DNA of 9,054 nucleotides from a bacterium. Lineage in GTDB: Bacteria > Actinomycetota > Acidimicrobiia > Acidimicrobiales > Bin134. The stretch lies in contig JAPPKI010000445.1 of the NCBI GenBank assembly GCA_028820035.1, positions 1 through 9,054 on the forward strand. The letters run 5' to 3'. Below are positions 1 to 6,338 of the stretch, in pieces. The position numbers and the translations under genes are program-made. Under the pieces are notes generated by a model that worked only from the letters and a program-made list of their open reading frames with translations, searched no databases and had not been told where the DNA came from. The first letter of the stretch is position 1, and each line of letters begins with the position of its first letter.

Positions 1-1
1 T

Positions 2-1018
2 GACCGTCCCAAGGCCAAACGTCTGCGCCCAGACCGCGCCCACCGTCAGCGTTTGATCGAAAGCTTGCCTGAGGAGCAACGGCCCGCAGCCGAGAAGATG
101 ATGCGTGACGGCATCAGTTCGGTCGAACAAGCCCTGCGAGACCAGCGCAAGAAGGCTCGCGATGCCGCCCAAGCCAAGAAGAAGGCGGCTGAAGTGGCAG
201 CCAAACCCGAAGAATCCGCCGAGTCAAAGAGCCCCGAAGCCAAGGCCGCCGAAGAATCCGCCGAGTCAAAGAGCCCCGAAGCCAAGGCCGTCGAAGAATC
301 CGCCGAGTCAAAGAGCCCCGAAGCCGACGCCAAACCCGAAGAGCCCACCCCGGATACCGATACCAAGCCTGAAAAACAACCGTCGAAAGGGAAGGCACCC
401 GATTCAGACTCGTCTGACGATTTCCTGACTGTGGCCGCCAAGCTGCTTCCCGGCATGCGAGCTGCGGAATGGCGGGATCGAGTTGAAGCCGCATTGGCCG
501 GCATCGACGAGCTTGATCTCCGCGATCTCCGATCTGTGGTGGTGGCCTCGGAGTCTGGAGCAACAGACGAAGAGGCCAAGGCGCTGGCTGAGGAACTTCG
601 CACCAAGCTCACCGAGCGGGTCGACCGGGAACACGCCGAATGGCTGGCCGAGGTCGCGGCCACGCTGGCCGATGGCCGGTTGGTGCGAGCCCTGCGGCTC
701 AGTTCCCGCCCTCCGAAGGCCGGGGTGCCCCTTCCTCAAGACATCGTTACCCGCCTAACCGAGGCGGCGAACGCGGCATTGACCAGCGAGACTCCATCTA
801 AGCGCTGGATAACCGTTATGGGCGCGGTGGCCTTTTCCCCGGTGCGCCGAACCGTGGAACCCATGGGAATCCCAGAGAAGCCCGATGAAGAACTGCTGGC
901 CGAAGTCAAGAAGCTATCGGAGCGGATTCCCCACATTGCAGCTCTGTTCGGAGTGGAGCCCACCCCTCCCCCGAAGCGCCCTCGACGACGGGCAGGTACT
1001 CCGACCGCTAGCCGATAA
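2..1018 (+). CDS. Partial hypothetical protein with tandem 14-residue repeats
   Basis: The reading frame is open to the left edge, so the true start is probably outside the window; 338 residues are visible. A TTG at 53 is possible, but the codons before it continue a charged, basic stretch (DRPKAKRLRPDRAHRQR) that looks coding. Numbering from that TTG, residues 1-52 are helical and rich in Lys, Arg and Ala. Residues 53-94 are three copies of EESAESKSPEAKAA, then an acidic, Pro-rich linker runs to about 120. Residues 123-300 look folded and mostly helical, with LRALRLSSRPPKAGVPLP and AFSPVRRTVEPMGIP as the most family-like segments. The tail (PPPKRPRRRAGTPTASR) is basic. There is no signal peptide or membrane segment, so a cytoplasmic protein with a flexible linker is likely. 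I do not recognise the family. It ends TAA and overlaps the convergent Nudix gene by 11 bp. Confidence 0.75.
   Translation, partial: DRPKAKRLRPDRAHRQRLIESLPEEQRPAAEKMMRDGISSVEQALRDQRKKARDAAQAKKKAAEVAAKPEESAESKSPEAKAAEESAESKSPEAKAVEESAESKSPEADAKPEEPTPDTDTKPEKQPSKGKAPDSDSSDDFLTVAAKLLPGMRAAEWRDRVEAALAGIDELDLRDLRSVVVASESGATDEEAKALAEELRTKLTERVDREHAEWLAEVAATLADGRLVRALRLSSRPPKAGVPLPQDIVTRLTEAANAALTSETPSKRWITVMGAVAFSPVRRTVEPMGIPEKPDEELLAEVKKLSERIPHIAALFGVEPTPPPKRPRRRAGTPTASR
209..334 (+). repeat. Three tandem 42-bp in-frame repeats
   Basis: The units span 209-250, 251-292 and 293-334. Units 1 and 2 differ only near the last codon (GCC against GTC). Unit 3 matches for 33 bp (293-325) and then diverges. 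Each unit encodes EESAESKSPEAKAA or a close variant, so the array adds whole 14-residue blocks to a disordered Glu/Ser/Lys/Pro linker. The near identity of the DNA points to recent expansion by slippage or unequal exchange. Confidence 0.95.
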
Positions 1019-1445
1019 CTTGATGATCACTCAGGAACTCCAGCAGGCCGTCCACCAAGTCCCACTCTCCTAGGTCATCAAGAGCCACCCACGCCGCGTC
1101 TGAGGCATCGGTAGCTGCCGTTGGCACCGCGTTGGGCGCCACCGTGACCCAGTAGTCCACCACCACGTAGTGGCGTCGTCTGCCGATGAGCTCAGTCCAG
1201 CCCACCGCCTGGCCCACTTCTCCATCAAGGGAGGTCTCCTCTCGCAGCTCGCGGCGAACAGCCTCAGCTAGAGTTTCCCCTTTCTTCACCCGCCCACCGG
1301 GTACCGACCACAGCCCTTCTCCAGGAGGACTACCCCGACGGATCAACAGAATGGCGTTGTCGCGAACCACTACAGCCCCGACACATAGCTCCGGTCCGCT
1401 CATATCTGCCCCATCAACGTCGGCACCTTTTGGAGTCCCGTTCAC
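1008..1445 (-). CDS. Nudix hydrolase
   Basis: A 145-residue Nudix-superfamily protein, the usual size for a single-domain member. Such enzymes cleave a nucleoside diphosphate linked to another group; the exact substrate cannot be read here, though ADP-ribose or an oxidised nucleotide would be typical. The Nudix box lies at residues 51-73: G51-x5-E57-x7-R65-E66-L-x-E69-E70. The metal-binding RE and EE glutamates are present. The usual Gly in the closing GU pair is Ser72. The start is GTG at 1445, overlapping the acetyltransferase stop as GTGA. An ATG at 1403 (residue 15), just before the first beta strand (LCVGAVVV), is an alternative. It is the last gene of the minus-strand train and ends with TAG inside the convergent gene at the left edge. 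Confidence 0.93.
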   Translation of the reverse strand: MNGTPKGADVDGADMSGPELCVGAVVVRDNAILLIRRGSPPGEGLWSVPGGRVKKGETLAEAVRRELREETSLDGEVGQAVGWTELIGRRRHYVVVDYWVTVAPNAVPTAATDASDAAWVALDDLGEWDLVDGLLEFLSDHQVIG

Positions 1446-1948
1446 GCTTCTGGCTCTTGATCGAGCTGCGTGTGCACGATTAGCGCATGGGCCGTCAGTT
1501 TGAACGTCTCGAAGAAGTTCTTGGCCTCGCGGTGGCCCGGAAGCACGAAGGCGTCAATCGCCACCAGACCCTGTTCCTGAGCCCACTTCTTCAGGGCATC
1601 GAACAGTGACTCCCCCACTCCTACCGAACGGGCATCAGGAGTCACGTATAGCTCGTCGATTCGAGCAATGAAGGATCCGTCCCGGCGCACTACCCGCTGA
1701 GCCCATCCGTATCCCACTACCGCTTCTTCCCATATCCCAACGACCACGAGAGCTTCTGGATCAGCCAACAGCTCGGCGAAATGACCTTCAAGAGGCTCGG
1801 AGGCGGCTTCCGTGGCCATCCAGCGCTCCCCTCCCCGGTATTCGAGGGCCTCGCGACGGGCCTCCCGAGCCAAATCGGCCACAATCCCAGCCTCATCGGA
1901 ACGAGCTGGTCGGGCCGCACCCTCCTTCGGCCGATCGCTCACGTTCAA
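1442..1948 (-). CDS. GNAT family N-acetyltransferase
   Basis: A 168-residue single-domain GCN5-related acetyltransferase that would move an acetyl group from acetyl-CoA to an amine; the acceptor is unknown. Motif A is clear at residues 97-115 (IDELYVTPDARSVGVGESL), with the pyrophosphate loop RSVGVG at 107-112. Motif B follows in EAKNFFETFKLTAHALIVHT (141-160). The strand ALVVVGIWEEAVVGYGWAQ (66-84) is the usual core strand pair before motif A. The start given is TTG at 1948, which overlaps the stop of the preceding gene as TTGA. A GTG at 1942, two codons in, has an AGG six bases upstream and may be the true start. Its stop overlaps the Nudix start, so the two enzymes are probably translated together. 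Confidence 0.92.
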   Translation of the reverse strand: MNVSDRPKEGAARPARSDEAGIVADLAREARREALEYRGGERWMATEAASEPLEGHFAELLADPEALVVVGIWEEAVVGYGWAQRVVRRDGSFIARIDELYVTPDARSVGVGESLFDALKKWAQEQGLVAIDAFVLPGHREAKNFFETFKLTAHALIVHTQLDQEPEA

Positions 1949-2199
1949 CCTGGCTCTAAGTCAACGGGGTCGACGCTGGCCCCCGAGGGCTTCGAGGAAT
2001 GGTCCAAAGCCATGCGGCCGAGCAGGCGAGCCGCTTCCAAATGGCGGCGACCCCGGGCCGCCAACTCGGAAGGCGGCGAGTCAACCGACAGCAAAAGCCC
2101 CACGGGTGCGTAGAGCACCGTATCAAGCAGACGGTCCATCGACTCGCGGGAGCAACCAGTCGACTCCCGGGTGGAATCCGCGTCACCGGTCGGGCTCAT
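1945..2199 (-). CDS. Small hypothetical protein (84 aa)
   Basis: I do not recognise this protein with confidence. The ATG at 2199 is chosen because it overlaps the stop of the DUF4193 gene as ATGA; the frame is open to 2241, but that longer form would overlap the upstream gene by more. Residues 1-20 are polar and Ser/Thr-rich. A hydrophobic stretch, MDRLLDTVLYAPVGLLLSVD, spans 21-40 and is short and interrupted by Pro, so it is a weak membrane candidate. A helical segment, SELAARGRRHLEAARLLGRMAL (44-65), follows, then a polar Pro/Asp tail. The layout suggests an amphipathic, protein- or membrane-associating helical hairpin rather than an enzyme; this is inference. Its position between two overlaps supports it being a translated gene. 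Confidence 0.7.
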   Translation of the reverse strand: MSPTGDADSTRESTGCSRESMDRLLDTVLYAPVGLLLSVDSPPSELAARGRRHLEAARLLGRMALDHSSKPSGASVDPVDLEPG

Positions 2200-2702
2200 A
2201 GCCGGGCCAAAGACGGACAGGGCTCTTCTCCCGAAGGGCACCGGGGATTCTCACGGGACCCGAACTGGCTTGAGCTGACGATCAGGAAACACCCCTCGCA
2301 GGTCCACTCATTGTCTCGCTTGGGCGCGACCTGACCCGAGGCCTCAGGCGACGGGTCGGGAGTCTCCTCATCTTCGTCCTCGTCGTCACCGGCGGCCAGG
2401 CGGTCTTTCAAAATGGTGTCGAGATCAGCCTCGACGTTGTCTGGGTCGATGTCCTCCCCTTCGCCATCCTCATCATCGCCCGCGGTTGCGTTGCGAGCTG
2501 GTCCGTTGTTCCCGCTCTCTTCCTCTTCCTCGAGTTCCTCGTCGAGTTCCTCGTCGAGGTCGCCGTCTTCAAGATCGCCGTCTTCGAGGACAGCTTCGAA
2601 CTCTTCCTCGAGTTCCTCGCCGATGTCTTCGTCGAGGTCGTCGATCGCGCTTTCGTCGAACTCCTCGTCCGGCATCTCGTCGTGCTCTTCAGGGTCTGTC
2701 AT
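2196..2702 (-). CDS. DUF4193-type acidic zinc-finger protein
   Basis: A 168-residue protein, longer than typical members of about 100 residues. Residues 1-62 are almost all Asp, Glu and Leu with internal repeats (EELDEELEEE; LEDGDLEDGD). A linker leads to NVEADLDTILKDRLAAGDDE (89-108), a segment I associate with actinobacterial members. The C-terminal finger begins EWTCEGCFLIVSSSQFG (132-148), matching the DUF4193 pattern of an aromatic residue followed by TCxxCFL. Cysteines are at 135, 138, 155 and 162. The second pair is C-x6-C rather than the usual CxxC, so zinc binding is likely but altered. Function is unknown in the family. The ATG at 2702 has AGGAGG 12 bases upstream and a purine-rich GGGGAG closer in. 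It follows a 116-bp gap, so it may have its own promoter, and it is coupled by ATGA to the next gene. Confidence 0.85.
   Translation of the reverse strand: MTDPEEHDEMPDEEFDESAIDDLDEDIGEELEEEFEAVLEDGDLEDGDLDEELDEELEEEEESGNNGPARNATAGDDEDGEGEDIDPDNVEADLDTILKDRLAAGDDEDEDEETPDPSPEASGQVAPKRDNEWTCEGCFLIVSSSQFGSRENPRCPSGEEPCPSLARL
2532..2589 (-). repeat. Short in-frame acidic repeats inside the DUF4193 gene
   Basis: Two exact 12-bp units (2532-2543 and 2544-2555; gagttcctcgtc on the + strand) encode the Asp/Glu/Leu blocks. They are followed by two near-identical 15-bp units (2560-2574 and 2575-2589) that encode LEDGD twice. A further partial copy of the 12-bp unit is at 2610-2619. The array is in frame and explains why the acidic arm is long for this family. 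Confidence 0.85.
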
Positions 2703-2818
2703 GCTCCCCTGCTACCTCCTCAGGCAATCCGATCAGCGCGGATCATAGACACCGGCGCGCCCACAATATGCACACTTACCCATTCAATCTTCCATTTGGC
2801 CAAAAGAGCATCTCCAGC
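2703..2818 (-). promoter_or_regulatory. Intergenic region with candidate promoter for the DUF4193 group
   Basis: This is the only long gap (116 bp) in the minus-strand train. On the minus strand it holds a good -10 candidate, TATGAT (2742-2747), about 33 bases from the likely transcript start to the ATG at 2702; no convincing -35 sits at the right distance. AGGAGG (2715-2720) is the ribosome binding site, with a second purine run, GGGGAG (2704-2709). A perfect 10-bp palindrome, TTTGGCCAAA (2795-2804), lies just after the stop of the ThyX-like gene, but no T-run follows it. The gap plausibly separates two transcription units or gives the downstream genes an internal promoter. Confidence 0.35.
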
Positions 2819-4435
2819 TCATGCCCGCTCTCGAACCTGGCGACGCTCTTCTGCTCGAAGTTCGGCATCCAGGCGGCCAAGCGGAGGTTCTTCGCTGAGG
2901 TCGACAAAACGCATCATCTCTGCCACTGCCGGGTGACCGGCCTCATCGCGGATGAGCTGCCACATGTCCTGCCCGATCTCCCGGTACACCGAGTGGCCCT
3001 GAGGGGTGGTGCGCAGCTCGATAAGGTGCATTGCAGCCCTGGCGTTGATGCTCATGTTGAAGCGCACCTTGTAGGCAAAGCTCACTGCATAGGGGGCCTG
3101 CTCGGGGAAATCCCGGTTCAAGAGGCCGTACAAGTCGGCTGAGCGATCCATGGCCTCTTTGAAGACCGGAGCACATCCCGCGGCGTCCACCGACTCAGGA
3201 AGGGTGAAGCCGTGGCGGGGGCTGAGCTTCTGCCATTCAAGGGTGAGCATGCGATGGCGCTGAAGATCCCGAAAGGCACCGTAGTCGGCCAATATGTCGA
3301 ACCGGTAAAAGGAACGCTCCAAGGCCCGTCCGGGCTTGTGTCGGCGATTGGCCCGTTCGCCGACGTATGCCCGCACGACGGAGAGGCGGTCTTCTGCCCC
3401 CATCGCCCGAACCTCTCGTTCTAGTTGCTCTTCTGAAAAATGGGTGTAGGGATAGAGCATGGACGCCACCATCTTGATCTCGGCGTCTGGGTCGAAATCC
3501 ACCAACCGCACCGTCGGAGCTTCATCAATTGGCAGGTCGGCCGGCAGCAGGTAGTCGACCACGCTCTCCATCGACTCTTGGACGTCGCCCATATATCGAC
3601 TCCACGCCACCCCTCGGTCCTCTAGATCCACCCGCTTCAAGAAGGAAGGGATGACCTTGCGCAGCTCGGTCAACATCAATTCGGCATAGGCCTGCACTTC
3701 CGGTAGTTCGTGGGCCCGCATTCGAAGCAGCAGCAGTTCGTAGGATTGGCCGGTGCCGTAGATGCCCACGTTGGACACGGTTGCCGCGGGCAGCACCCCC
3801 CGAACTGCATCCAGGGCCTTGGCCCGGATCGCCTGGCGATAGGCAAAGTCGGAGGAGTCCGAGTCCCTGGGGGTGTGCTCGCGGTAGAAGTCGGTCATGG
3901 CAGGCAGGAGTTGGCCGTAGGCCTCGAACATTCGGTCCATGTCGCTCACGTAGCGGCCCGACAGAGGAGACTCCCCAACCTGGGGATCGCGGTAGTAGCG
4001 ATAGCGGCCGCCGATCCGAGCGAGATAGTCGATATACCGCGTGGACTGCTCCAGATATGACATAAGCCGGCCCCACTCCAACACCTTGGTCAAGATGTTG
4101 GAGGCCTGCTCGCAGGCCAAGTGGACGCCACCCAGCTGGGCAACCGAATCGTCCCCATATTCAAAGAAAACCCGGTCGTATAGCTCCTCGGCTCGGCGCA
4201 ACCCCACGGTGGCGTCGATACTCACGTCACCACTGATGTCCAGTTCGCCGACAAACTCGTCCAAGAACAGCCGACGCAGCGACTTGGCCGAACGGCTATA
4301 GCGGGCAAACAGTGCCCCCTTGACCACCTCGGGCAGGTTGACGAGGGCGAACACCGGCTGATCCAGGTTGGTGAAGTACCGGCGGAGGATGTCCGCCTCT
4401 TCATTGGTGAACTGTTCAGCGACGTACTGAGTCAT
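2819..4435 (-). CDS. Tandem ThyX-like protein (FAD-dependent thymidylate synthase family)
   Basis: A 538-residue protein, more than twice the roughly 220-250 residues of ThyX, the flavin enzyme that methylates dUMP to dTMP. It reads as two ThyX folds in tandem. The N-terminal half (about 30-265) has WGRLMSYLEQSTRY at 121-134, matching the ThyX signature RHRxxSxNExSxRY except that R and H of RHR are W121 and G122 and N is L128; E129, S131 and R133 are kept. The C-terminal half (about 310-515) keeps RHR at 393-395 but continues MLTLEWQKLSPRH, with a two-residue insertion and loss of the SxR spacing. It also keeps the late ThyX helix NARAAMHLIELR (464-475), including the Arg expected to contact dUMP. 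The matching N-terminal helix (GTGQSYELLLLRM) lacks that Arg. Family placement is firm; thymidylate synthesis is not proven. The ATG at 4435 lies six bases after the stop of a short upstream ORF. Confidence 0.88.
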   Translation of the reverse strand: MTQYVAEQFTNEEADILRRYFTNLDQPVFALVNLPEVVKGALFARYSRSAKSLRRLFLDEFVGELDISGDVSIDATVGLRRAEELYDRVFFEYGDDSVAQLGGVHLACEQASNILTKVLEWGRLMSYLEQSTRYIDYLARIGGRYRYYRDPQVGESPLSGRYVSDMDRMFEAYGQLLPAMTDFYREHTPRDSDSSDFAYRQAIRAKALDAVRGVLPAATVSNVGIYGTGQSYELLLLRMRAHELPEVQAYAELMLTELRKVIPSFLKRVDLEDRGVAWSRYMGDVQESMESVVDYLLPADLPIDEAPTVRLVDFDPDAEIKMVASMLYPYTHFSEEQLEREVRAMGAEDRLSVVRAYVGERANRRHKPGRALERSFYRFDILADYGAFRDLQRHRMLTLEWQKLSPRHGFTLPESVDAAGCAPVFKEAMDRSADLYGLLNRDFPEQAPYAVSFAYKVRFNMSINARAAMHLIELRTTPQGHSVYREIGQDMWQLIRDEAGHPAVAEMMRFVDLSEEPPLGRLDAELRAEERRQVRERA

Positions 4436-4506
4436 TGCAGGCTAGCGACGAACTATGTCGCTGAAGGGCCATTGCAGGTTGGCGACGTATTGACTCATTG
4501 CAGGCT
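4418..4506 (-). repeat. Direct repeat at the 5' end of the ThyX-like gene
   Basis: Copies at 4418-4443 and 4481-4506 match at 23 of 26 bases and are offset by exactly 63 bp (21 codons), so both ATGs are in the same frame. Each copy has AGCCTGCA immediately before ATG and then codons for M-(T/S)-Q-Y-V-A. Beyond the strong match the encoded peptides still align (DILRR against DIVRR), with one codon missing in the upstream copy. This indicates an old tandem duplication of about 63-66 bp covering the start region of the gene. Confidence 0.85.
4442..4498 (-). pseudogene. 18-codon ORF, diverged duplicate of the ThyX-like gene start
   Basis: The ORF encodes MSQYVANLQWPFSDIVRR and ends TAG. The downstream protein begins MTQYVAEQFTNEEADILRR followed by Tyr (TAC). 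The peptides align over their full length with one gap, and the TAG falls where the real gene has TAC for Tyr20, a single-base difference. Its ATG overlaps the stop of the M20 gene as ATGA, and its TAG is six bases before the ThyX-like ATG, so ribosomes ending on the M20 gene could restart here and again at the ThyX-like gene. It may be a dead duplication scar or a working leader ORF; the sequence alone does not decide. Confidence 0.55.
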
Positions 4507-5730
4507 TTGAGTCAACTCATCGGCAGCCCGGTTCGTGGCGCCAGGATCCAACCACAGATCGGCCACCGTCATGGCCATGATCTTCGCTCCGTCGAGCACC
4601 GCCTGGTCGCCGCTTTCCGATTCGGCGTAGTGGGCGAACTCCGGGGTGTGAATGGCCACATTGTCCGGGGCCACCTTGATCATGGGATGGATCGACGGCA
4701 CTGCGTAGCTCACATTTCCCATATCGGTGCTGCCCACGACAGCGGCCGACGACTTGGGCTCGCGAGCGATCCGCCCCATCGACGCGGCGTTGCGGGCATA
4801 AAGGTCCAGCAGCACCTGGTTGTCGATCAAGTCGGCGAAGATCGGCGATTCGCGACGGCACTCAATGTCCACACCGGCAGCCGCCGCACCTGCTTCGAGG
4901 CAGGCCACCACCCGCTCTTTCAACTCGGCCAGGCTGTCCAGCTTCGGAGAGCGGACGTACCACTCTGCGGCGACATCGTGAGGAACGATGTTCGGCTTGT
5001 CCCCAGCCCGGGTGAAGATCCCGTGGATGCGTTCATCGGGCCGTATGTGCTGGCGAAGGGCAGCCACGTTCATGTACCCCAGCACCGCACCGTCGAGGGC
5101 ATTTCTACCCAGGTGGGGCGACGCGGAGGCGTGGGATGGCTGACCGGCGTACGTCACTACTAGCTGCTCCACGGCGATGGTGTTCATGCGGACGAGTTCG
5201 TGATTGGCGGGGTGTACCATCATGGCTGCGTTGATGCCGTCAAAAGCGCCTCTCTCCAGCATGTATTGCTTGCCGCCGCCGCCCTCCTCCGCAGGGGTGC
5301 CGATAATGCTGATGCGTCCCCCAAGCTCGTCGGCCAGGACGGCCGCGGCCAATCCGGCACCCAGTCCCGCGGCTGCGATCACGTTGTGGCCGCATGCATG
5401 GCCGATCTCTGGCAAAGCGTCGTATTCGCAAATCACCGCAACATGAGGGCCAGCGCCGCCCGCTCTGGCGACGAATGCCGTGTCTAGGTCGAATGCCGAC
5501 CGCTCCACTTCGAGCCCCTCGTCCTCTAAGACAGAGCAGAGCAGATCGTGGGCGGTGTGTTCCTCGAAACACAATTCGGGGTTCTCATGGATCTGGTGGG
5601 AGACGCTGAGTAGTCGAGATGCCCGGGCATCAACCTCTGAAGCCATCTGCTGCTTGGCCACATCGGGAGTCACGGGGCGAATGCTACTTGTCCCGTCGTG
5701 GATTGTCGCGGTAATGCAGTCCTCAGTCAC
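4495..5730 (-). CDS. M20 family amidohydrolase/peptidase (ACY1L2/AbgB-like)
   Basis: A 411-residue cytoplasmic metallohydrolase of the M20 family, about full length. Such enzymes cut an amide bond of an N-acyl amino acid, a dipeptide or an aminobenzoyl-glutamate-like compound; the substrate cannot be read here. Metal-site motifs in order are EYDALPEIGHACGHN (102-116, with Cys113 and His115), GTPAEEGGGGK (144-154, with the Glu148/Glu149 pair), MMVHP (170-174) and, near the C-terminus, STDMGNVS with SIHPM (334-350, His348). The dimerisation lid contains QPSHASASPHLGRNALD (197-213). The GGGGK and STDMGNVS forms resemble the ACY1L2/PM20D2 branch. The GTG at 5730 overlaps the upstream stop as GTGA. 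An ATG at 5646 (residue 29) would remove a polar extension and fits the family start better. There is no signal peptide. Its stop overlaps the ATG of an 18-codon ORF. Confidence 0.93.
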   Translation of the reverse strand: MTEDCITATIHDGTSSIRPVTPDVAKQQMASEVDARASRLLSVSHQIHENPELCFEEHTAHDLLCSVLEDEGLEVERSAFDLDTAFVARAGGAGPHVAVICEYDALPEIGHACGHNVIAAAGLGAGLAAAVLADELGGRISIIGTPAEEGGGGKQYMLERGAFDGINAAMMVHPANHELVRMNTIAVEQLVVTYAGQPSHASASPHLGRNALDGAVLGYMNVAALRQHIRPDERIHGIFTRAGDKPNIVPHDVAAEWYVRSPKLDSLAELKERVVACLEAGAAAAGVDIECRRESPIFADLIDNQVLLDLYARNAASMGRIAREPKSSAAVVGSTDMGNVSYAVPSIHPMIKVAPDNVAIHTPEFAHYAESESGDQAVLDGAKIMAMTVADLWLDPGATNRAADELTQSLQ

Positions 5731-6338
5731 ACCACAACAATGAGTGCGGCTGGTTCCACTCGGACCGACAAGTTAGAAGCCTTTTGCACTGGCTGTCCGT
5801 CCAGCTCCACCATCAGCGGCCGCTCAAGCTCCACTTGGAAAGCGCCGGTGCGGCGATACCGAATCTGGGGATGGGGCAGGTGGTCTCCGGTGCCCACCCG
5901 GCGTAGGGCTCGCAGTCGGTCTCGGACCGATAGACGGCCATGGGAGACGTCTAGCAATCCGTCTCCTGGATGGGCCTTAGGTCCAAGATTCCAGCTTCCC
6001 CACCACGCCGCGTTCATGGCCACCAGCGCCTCACCAGCCCACCCCTTCCGCCGAGCCGCGAGATGGGCGCAGAACCAAAACAGACGCCCATCCAGCAATA
6101 CTGCTCCGAGGTCCACTGCGAACCTCCACGCTTCAGGTGAGCGAATGGCCTCGGCATCACCCCTTCCTCCGAGGGTGCGGCACAGATCACCTCCCAACAA
6201 CCCCAGCTCGGGCAGCGGATGACTGGCCCGACGGGCATCTTCGATCACTGACCGGGCCTCGGCGTCGCTGCTCACCAACACTCCGTCAGCGCCCAGACCT
6301 CCGGATTCGCCCCAATCCTCACCCTGCTGTATGGGCAT
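5727..6338 (-). CDS. Degenerate diacylglycerol kinase-like protein
   Basis: A 203-residue protein resembling the DagK/YegS lipid-kinase fold, where full enzymes have about 300 residues. Evidence for the fold: WNLGPKAHPGDGLLDV (116-131) matches the family pattern of A-P-x-A then DGxLDV; LERPLMVELDGQPV (171-184) matches the C-terminal strand pair with its DGE/DGQ turn; and the protein ends with the usual VRVEPAAL strand. The nucleotide loop is degraded: VLVSSDAEARSVI (20-32) occupies the place of the GGDGT motif, and LLGGDLCRTLG (47-57) the place of PxGTGNDxARxLG. The first roughly 80 residues of a normal kinase are missing. Loss of kinase activity is therefore likely; a scaffold or lipid-binding role is possible. 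The ATG at 6338 has GAGG nine bases upstream and overlaps the tatC end by 20 bp. A DagK gene next to tatC is known in actinobacteria, which supports the assignment. Confidence 0.75.
   Translation of the reverse strand: MPIQQGEDWGESGGLGADGVLVSSDAEARSVIEDARRASHPLPELGLLGGDLCRTLGGRGDAEAIRSPEAWRFAVDLGAVLLDGRLFWFCAHLAARRKGWAGEALVAMNAAWWGSWNLGPKAHPGDGLLDVSHGRLSVRDRLRALRRVGTGDHLPHPQIRYRRTGAFQVELERPLMVELDGQPVQKASNLSVRVEPAALIVVV

Noticed and set aside
209..334. CRISPR-like repeats
   Set aside because: The units are directly adjacent without spacers and are in frame within a coding sequence.
46..663. Ser/Ala-rich open frame on the minus strand at the left edge
   Set aside because: It mirrors the repeat region of the plus-strand gene. 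Its repeats are the shadow of the 42-bp array, and no ribosome binding site or family match is visible.
1945..2241. Longer form of the 84-residue protein starting at 2241
   Set aside because: It would overlap the upstream gene by 46 bp; the ATG at 2199 with its ATGA overlap is a better start.
2795..2804. Palindrome TTTGGCCAAA after the ThyX-like gene as a terminator
   Set aside because: The stem is only five base pairs, there is no loop and no following T-run, so it does not support an intrinsic terminator.
2486..3142. Long open frame on the + strand across the DUF4193 and ThyX-like genes
   Set aside because: It is antisense to two recognisable genes and its product is low-complexity Arg/Pro sequence, an effect of the acidic codons on the other strand.
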